Shown here: positions 34,459-37,447 of the stretch, in pieces
How positions within the stretch are numbered: position 1 is the first letter of the stretch
Layout of the letters: each line of letters opens with the position of its first letter
NCBI GenBank assembly: GCA_945906765.1
Contig: CAMDRF010000021.1
Span: forward strand, 1 to 37,447
DNA: 37,447 nt
Source: Nitrosovibrio sp. Nv4
Lineage (GTDB): Bacteria > Pseudomonadota > Gammaproteobacteria > Burkholderiales > SG8-39
Direction of reading: 5' to 3'
Notes under the pieces: model-generated
What the model was told of the DNA's origin: nothing
Database searches by the model: none
The model's input: the letters and a program-made list of their open reading frames with translations, nothing else
Program-made: the position numbers and the translations under genes

Positions 34459-35463
34459 GTGAAACATCCATTCGAACAGCTACTCGCGGTTGCGCGCGAG
34501 GTGTCGTTCATGAAAGGCGCCGAGCTCGTGCGCCAGGGCGAAGCGTCGCGCGGCTGCTACCTGATCCGCGCCGGCTCGGTGGAAGCGCGCGTGGCGCTGC
34601 CCGGCGGCGGCTCGCTCACGGTGGCGCAGTTCCGCGACGGCGACATGTTCGGCGAGATGGCGTTGATCGAGCGCGGCGTGGTGTCCGCCACGGTGGTGGC
34701 GCATTCCAACGTCGATGCCTGGTTCGTCGGCCGCGACGATTTCCGCGCGCTCGTCGCCAGCCGCGAAGCCTCGGCGCTCGATGTCCAGCGCGCCATCACC
34801 CGCGCGCTCTCCGACAAGTTGCGCGTGCTGAATGAGCGGGTCAAGGAGTACGCCGCGGTCGAAGACCGCCCCGCGACCGGGGCCGCGCCGGCCGCTGACC
34901 CGCTCGCAGGCGTCGCGCGCTCGCGCCGCGCCTCCTTCGACTGGAAGGCGTTCCTGCCGGTGTTGCCGTTCTTCGAAGGCTTCGACGAGGACGAAATGGA
35001 CGAACTGGTCTCCACCGGCAAAGTGCTGGAACTGCCGCGCGGCGCCTGGGCCTTCGTCGCCGGGCGCCCGGCGGACAGCTGCTATCTGGTGGTTCGCGGC
35101 GCGCTCGAAGTTTTTACCCGGACGGAAAAGCTGGAGCGCCGCGTCGCCATCGCCGGTCCTGGCGAGCTGGTCGGCTTCATGGCCGTGATCAACGCCGCGC
35201 CGCGCGCCAACAACACCCGCGTGCGCGAAGCCTGCTGCCTGCTCGAAATCCCGCGCGCCGCGTTCCTCGACATCTACAACGGCACCTCAGGCATTAGCGT
35301 CAGACTGCACCACGCCATCCATCGCAGCCTGATGCGCTCGATCGCGCGCACCAATACACAGCTGACACGCCTTATCTCGCATGTGCGCCTTTCCTCCGCG
35401 GCCAGCGAGGCGGCCGACCTCGAAGCGGCACTGCACGGGCAGATGTGGCGGGCGGAGGGGTAG
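34459..35463 (+). CDS. protein with two cyclic nucleotide-binding-like domains
   Basis: From GTG 34459 the protein has 334 residues and two cNMP-type beta-roll domains, at about 10-115 and 175-285, joined by a helix and an Ala/Pro-rich linker. Domain 1 has LVRQGEASRGCYLIRAGSVE and GDMFGEMALIERGVVSATV, including the phosphate-binding FGEMAL. Domain 2 (RGAWAFVAGRPADSCYLV, PGELVGFMAVINAAPR) has lost that motif. The C-terminus is helical and contains no helix-turn-helix or kinase domain. It may sense a nucleotide and act through partner binding, but the role is unknown. A start at 34402 is possible but adds a poor leader. Confidence 0.8.
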   Translation: MKHPFEQLLAVAREVSFMKGAELVRQGEASRGCYLIRAGSVEARVALPGGGSLTVAQFRDGDMFGEMALIERGVVSATVVAHSNVDAWFVGRDDFRALVASREASALDVQRAITRALSDKLRVLNERVKEYAAVEDRPATGAAPAADPLAGVARSRRASFDWKAFLPVLPFFEGFDEDEMDELVSTGKVLELPRGAWAFVAGRPADSCYLVVRGALEVFTRTEKLERRVAIAGPGELVGFMAVINAAPRANNTRVREACCLLEIPRAAFLDIYNGTSGISVRLHHAIHRSLMRSIARTNTQLTRLISHVRLSSAASEAADLEAALHGQMWRAEG

Positions 35464-35467
35464 GGGC

Positions 35468-35505
35468 GTACCGGAAAACGGTACGATCGTACCGATTTTC
35501 GGTAC
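35468..35505. promoter_or_regulatory. double palindromic operator
   Basis: GTACCG-GAAAA-CGGTAC (35468-35484) and GTACCG-ATTTT-CGGTAC (35489-35505) are two perfect palindromes with six-base arms and five-base spacers. They are separated by GATC and lie 21 bases centre to centre, two helical turns. The layout suits two repressor dimers on one DNA face. They precede the decayed XRE regulator, whose own N-terminus is gone, so the operator may now be an orphan. Confidence 0.65.
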
Positions 35506-35569
35506 AGATCTTGTCTTTCTCGTTATGCGGATTTTCGCTCGACCGCGTAGTCCGTGATTGCGCCAATAA

Positions 35570-36431
35570 GCCAAGATTGACAAACTTGTATCCGCTCAAG
35601 CACTTAGTAAATACGAGCGAGACGAAATGATGCCCGGCTCGGAGGTGCTGGCGGCCATGGCGCGCGCGCTCGGCGTGCCCGAGAGCTACCTGCTCGGCCA
35701 GAACGACCTCACGCTCGAATCGGTCGAGTTCCGGAAAAACAAGATTACGAGCCGGAAAGACGAGGCCTCGATTAAGGCGTCTGCGCTCGGCCTGGAAGCT
35801 CGGGTTCGATCCCATCCCCAACCTGGCCGAGTTTCTGGAGGAACAGGGTATCAAGGTGATCCCACTCAAGTTGGTCGATTCGGTGTCCGGGCTCATGTGC
35901 GTTGCCCGGCGTAGCAAGGGCGGAGATGTCCCCATTGTCATCGTCAATCAGGAGGACACGGGAGAACGGCAGCGCTTCACGCTGGCGCACGAACTGGCGC
36001 ACCATGTTCTGCAAGCGCCAAGTGGACTCAAAGGCGAGAAACTCGCGCATCGTTTCGCGGGAGCTTTCCTGATGCCTGCGGAAATTCTCTGGCGCGAAGT
36101 CGGCAAGCATCGCGAATCGCTGTCGATCGGTGAGCTTCTCGAACTGAAAGCCCTGTTCAAAGCCAGCATCCAGGCCATTACCTATCGGCTAAAGGATCTG
36201 AAGATCATCGGCGAGCCGCTATTCAAGCGGCTGTTCGACGAGTTCGTCCGGCGAGGCTGGAGAAAGCCGCCCTATGCCGAACCCGGGGCCATCGAACGGG
36301 AGAAGCCCGAACGGTTCACGCGGCTCTGCTACCGGGCAGTCTCCGAGGGGGCGGTTTCCGAGGCGAAGGCCGCCGAGCTTCTGGGAGTCAGTGTCCGGGA
36401 ACTCAATCGCCGGTTGGAAAGCCCTGCCTGA
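35570..36431 (+). pseudogene. decayed XRE-ImmA/IrrE regulator (HTH plus metallopeptidase)
   Basis: The first frame keeps the end of an XRE helix-turn-helix (KLVSAQALSKYERDEMMPGS, VLAAMARALGVPESYLLGQ); an in-frame TAA at 35567 and scrambled sequence replace the rest of the N-terminus. After TSRKDEASIK the frame breaks. The ImmA/IrrE part resumes in another frame at about 35775 (RLRSAWKLGFDPIPNLAEFL, then RFTLAHELAHHVL with the zinc motif, GAFLMPAEI). About 40-50 linker residues are missing between. A GTG at 35856 could still make a 191-residue HELAHH peptidase fragment. Such proteins repress and, when the peptidase acts, release neighbouring toxin or stress genes. At least two lesions make it nonfunctional as a whole. 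Confidence 0.7.
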
Positions 36432-36443
36432 ACGTCCGGTGCG

Positions 36444-36539
36444 ATGGACGTCCTCGTTTCCGATACGTCCGTCGTCATCGACCTCGAACGGGCGGAACTG
36501 ATCGAGCACATCTTCGCGCTGCCTTATTGCTTTGTCGTC
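36444..36539 (+). pseudogene. N-terminal stub of a PIN-domain toxin
   Basis: ATG 36444 begins VLVSDTSVVIDLERAELIEH, then IFALPYCFVV, the first strand and helix of a PIN domain with the first catalytic Asp (SDTSVVID). It lies 12 bases after the ImmA frame; XRE-ImmA with a downstream PIN gene is a known toxin-type pairing. At about 36540 the PIN sequence stops and unrelated DinD-like sequence begins in another frame. The rest of the PIN domain, with its other acidic residues, is missing. Confidence 0.6.
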
Positions 36540-36540
36540 C

Positions 36541-36747
36541 GCGAACCATTTTGCCGGCGCCGACAAAATGGTCGTACTCGGCTCCGGCAGCCAGCGCCAG
36601 GTCGAGGACTACCACCTCTCCCGCTTCGCCTGCTGCCTCATCGCCCGGAACGGCGAGTCGCGCAAGTCCGAGCTATCGGTCGGACGAGGCTTCCCGGCTA
36701 TCTCACTGGAAAACCGAAGGCCTGGAAAAAGCCATATTTATCAATAG
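36541..36747 (+). pseudogene. internal fragment of a DinD/BRO-N type protein
   Basis: In the frame after the PIN stub the sequence reads NHFAGADKMVVLGSGSQRQV, then EDYHLSRFACCLIARNGE and SRKSE. This matches the middle of DNA-damage-inducible protein D and related BRO-N proteins (GSG, LSRxACYLIAxNGDxRKxEI). There is no start codon of its own, and the following AYFAVxTR-like region is frameshifted before a stop at 36745. It is a fragment joined to the PIN stub by an illegitimate junction. Confidence 0.55.
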
Positions 36748-36775
36748 CCTGTAATCACATGAGGACGCCCTGTGG

Positions 36776-36827
36776 TTGACCGAAGGGGAAAGCGGTTCTA
36801 AACTGCAATGGTTCCATAATGGTTCCA
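36776..36827 (+). promoter_or_regulatory. promoter and direct-repeat operator of the FitA/FitB pair
   Basis: TTGACC (36776-36781) and TAAACT (36799-36804) are spaced by 17 bases, a good sigma-70 promoter. Just downstream ATGGTTCCA is repeated exactly at 36808-36816 and 36819-36827, 11 bases apart, with a further GGTTC at 36794-36798 inside the spacer. AAGGAG follows at 36826-36831. The phased direct repeats suit a ribbon-helix-helix repressor, so autoregulation by the antitoxin is likely. Confidence 0.55.
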
Positions 36828-36837
36828 AGGAGTCGCC

Positions 36838-37074
36838 ATGCTCAACCTGACGCTCAAGAACATCCCGAAGGACCTCCATGCCCAGCTCAAGGAAAGCGCC
36901 GAACGCAACCGGCGCAGCCTGAACAGCGAGATCCTCTCCCGGCTGGAGAGCGATTTCTCCGCGCCGGTCGTCGATCGCGAAGCGCATGCGCGGGCGCTGC
37001 GGGAACTCGTCGCCCGGCTGCCCCGCGTCGACCATGGCAAAGTCACACGCTACAAACGCCAGGGCCGGGCGTGA
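36838..37074 (+). CDS. FitA-like ribbon-helix-helix antitoxin
   Basis: The 78-residue protein begins LNLTLKNIPKDLHAQLKESA, a strand then helix, followed by ERNRRSLNSEILSRLES, the ribbon-helix-helix DNA-binding fold of FitA/Arc-type antitoxins. The C-terminal part (residues 45-78, HARALRELVARLPRVDHGK) is the usual toxin-binding tail. AAGGAG lies 6 bases upstream of ATG 36838. The stop overlaps the toxin start as GTGA, so the pair is coupled. It should bind the upstream direct repeats and neutralise the PIN toxin. Confidence 0.85.
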   Translation: MLNLTLKNIPKDLHAQLKESAERNRRSLNSEILSRLESDFSAPVVDREAHARALRELVARLPRVDHGKVTRYKRQGRA

Positions 37075-37447
37075 TCGTCGTCGACAGCAACGTCGTCGCG
37101 TACTACTGGGTCAACGGGCCGCTCACGGAGCTCGCCCAGCGCGTGCAGACGAAGGATTCGGAATGGCATGTGCCGATCCTCTGGCGCTCGGAGATGCGCA
37201 GCGTTCTGACGGGGTATCTGCGTGACGGCAGCCTTAGCATAGAGCAGATCACGCGCCTCATGACCTCAGCCGAGGAATCGTTCGTTGGCCGGGAGCACAT
37301 CGTGCCAAGCGATAAAGTGTTCCAGCTTGCCGCCGAAACGCCTCTGTCCGCCTACGACTGCGAGTTCGTCGCGCTCGCATCCACGCTCGGCATTCCGCTG
37401 GTCACCGCGGACAAGGCGGTGCTGAAGGCATTCCCGGATCGAGCGCT
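37071..37447 (+). CDS. FitB/VapC-type PIN-domain toxin, 3' end outside window
   Basis: GTG 37071 overlaps the antitoxin stop. The 125 visible residues cover nearly a whole PIN domain: VIVVDSNVVAYYW with D5, LWRSEMRSVL with Glu near residue 41, PLSAYDCEFVALASTLGIPLV with Asp near 99, and TADKAVLKAF with Asp near 116. All four acidic metal-site positions are visible, so it should be an active RNase, cutting RNA such as tRNA when free of its antitoxin. The window ends about ten residues before the usual stop. Unlike the broken PIN stub upstream, this copy appears intact. Confidence 0.85.
   Translation, partial: MIVVDSNVVAYYWVNGPLTELAQRVQTKDSEWHVPILWRSEMRSVLTGYLRDGSLSIEQITRLMTSAEESFVGREHIVPSDKVFQLAAETPLSAYDCEFVALASTLGIPLVTADKAVLKAFPDRA

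Noticed and set aside
35577-35582. Perfect -35-like TTGACA in the XRE relic
   Set aside because: It lies within HTH coding sequence (codons for I-D-K) and has no matching -10 box at proper spacing.

Overview
The window is GC-rich bacterial DNA that most resembles a betaproteobacterium (Burkholderiales or a relative). Evidence for this is the pair of Bug-type periplasmic binding proteins, the diaA/gmhA-BON lipoprotein pair, the yhdP-tldD and divergent glnE neighbourhood, and the ilvE-zinc finger-waaF operon. I found no rRNA, tRNA, CRISPR array or transposase. All calls come from reading the sequence; no database search was made.

Layout. 1-3082: end of a HIRAN-domain gene, a DiaA/GmhA SIS protein, a BON lipoprotein, a compositionally odd M48 protease lipoprotein and the heptose adenylyltransferase rfaE2. 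3069-5412: a GNAT relic, an unknown protein, a hotdog-thioesterase relic and the DEAD-box helicase rhlE, which probably starts at ATT. 5444-10325 (minus): a tightly overlapping operon ilvE-Zn finger-waaF-NTF2-yheT-phosphohexomutase, linking amino acid metabolism to LPS core and sugar phosphates. 10401-12072: ArsR regulator, PsiE, an AbiEi antitoxin relic and a small unknown gene. 12074-20040: glnE divergent from yhdP-tldD. 20037-23088: a two-subunit CoA-transferase-family enzyme convergent with glpK. 23131-27652: sucC-sucD-alpha/beta hydrolase-BenE-type transporter operon, then a convergent cupin. 28034-34399: a GNAT relic, a long hairpin, a carrier protein-acyl-AMP ligase-acyltransferase fusion, one intact and one broken Bug gene, and a D-aminoacylase-type amidohydrolase. 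34459-37447: a double cyclic-nucleotide-binding protein, then an accessory end with a decayed XRE-ImmA regulator, PIN and DinD fragments, and an apparently intact FitA/VapC-type toxin-antitoxin pair cut by the window edge.

Three patterns cross gene boundaries. (1) Many GC-rich genes contain one or two 40-150 base islands of AT-ending and rare codons (AAA, ATA, AGA, CTA, TTA), even where the protein looks conserved; the 3.8 kb yhdP gene has none. (2) Several start codons lie only 6-11 bases downstream of a TAnnnT hexamer, four of them exactly 6, which predicts leaderless or nearly leaderless transcripts. (3) At least eight short gene relics are present, several with internal deletions and frameshifts. 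The most distinctive intact gene is the acyl carrier-acyl-AMP ligase-acyltransferase fusion, which resembles a reordered Aas lysophospholipid acylation enzyme carrying its own carrier domain.
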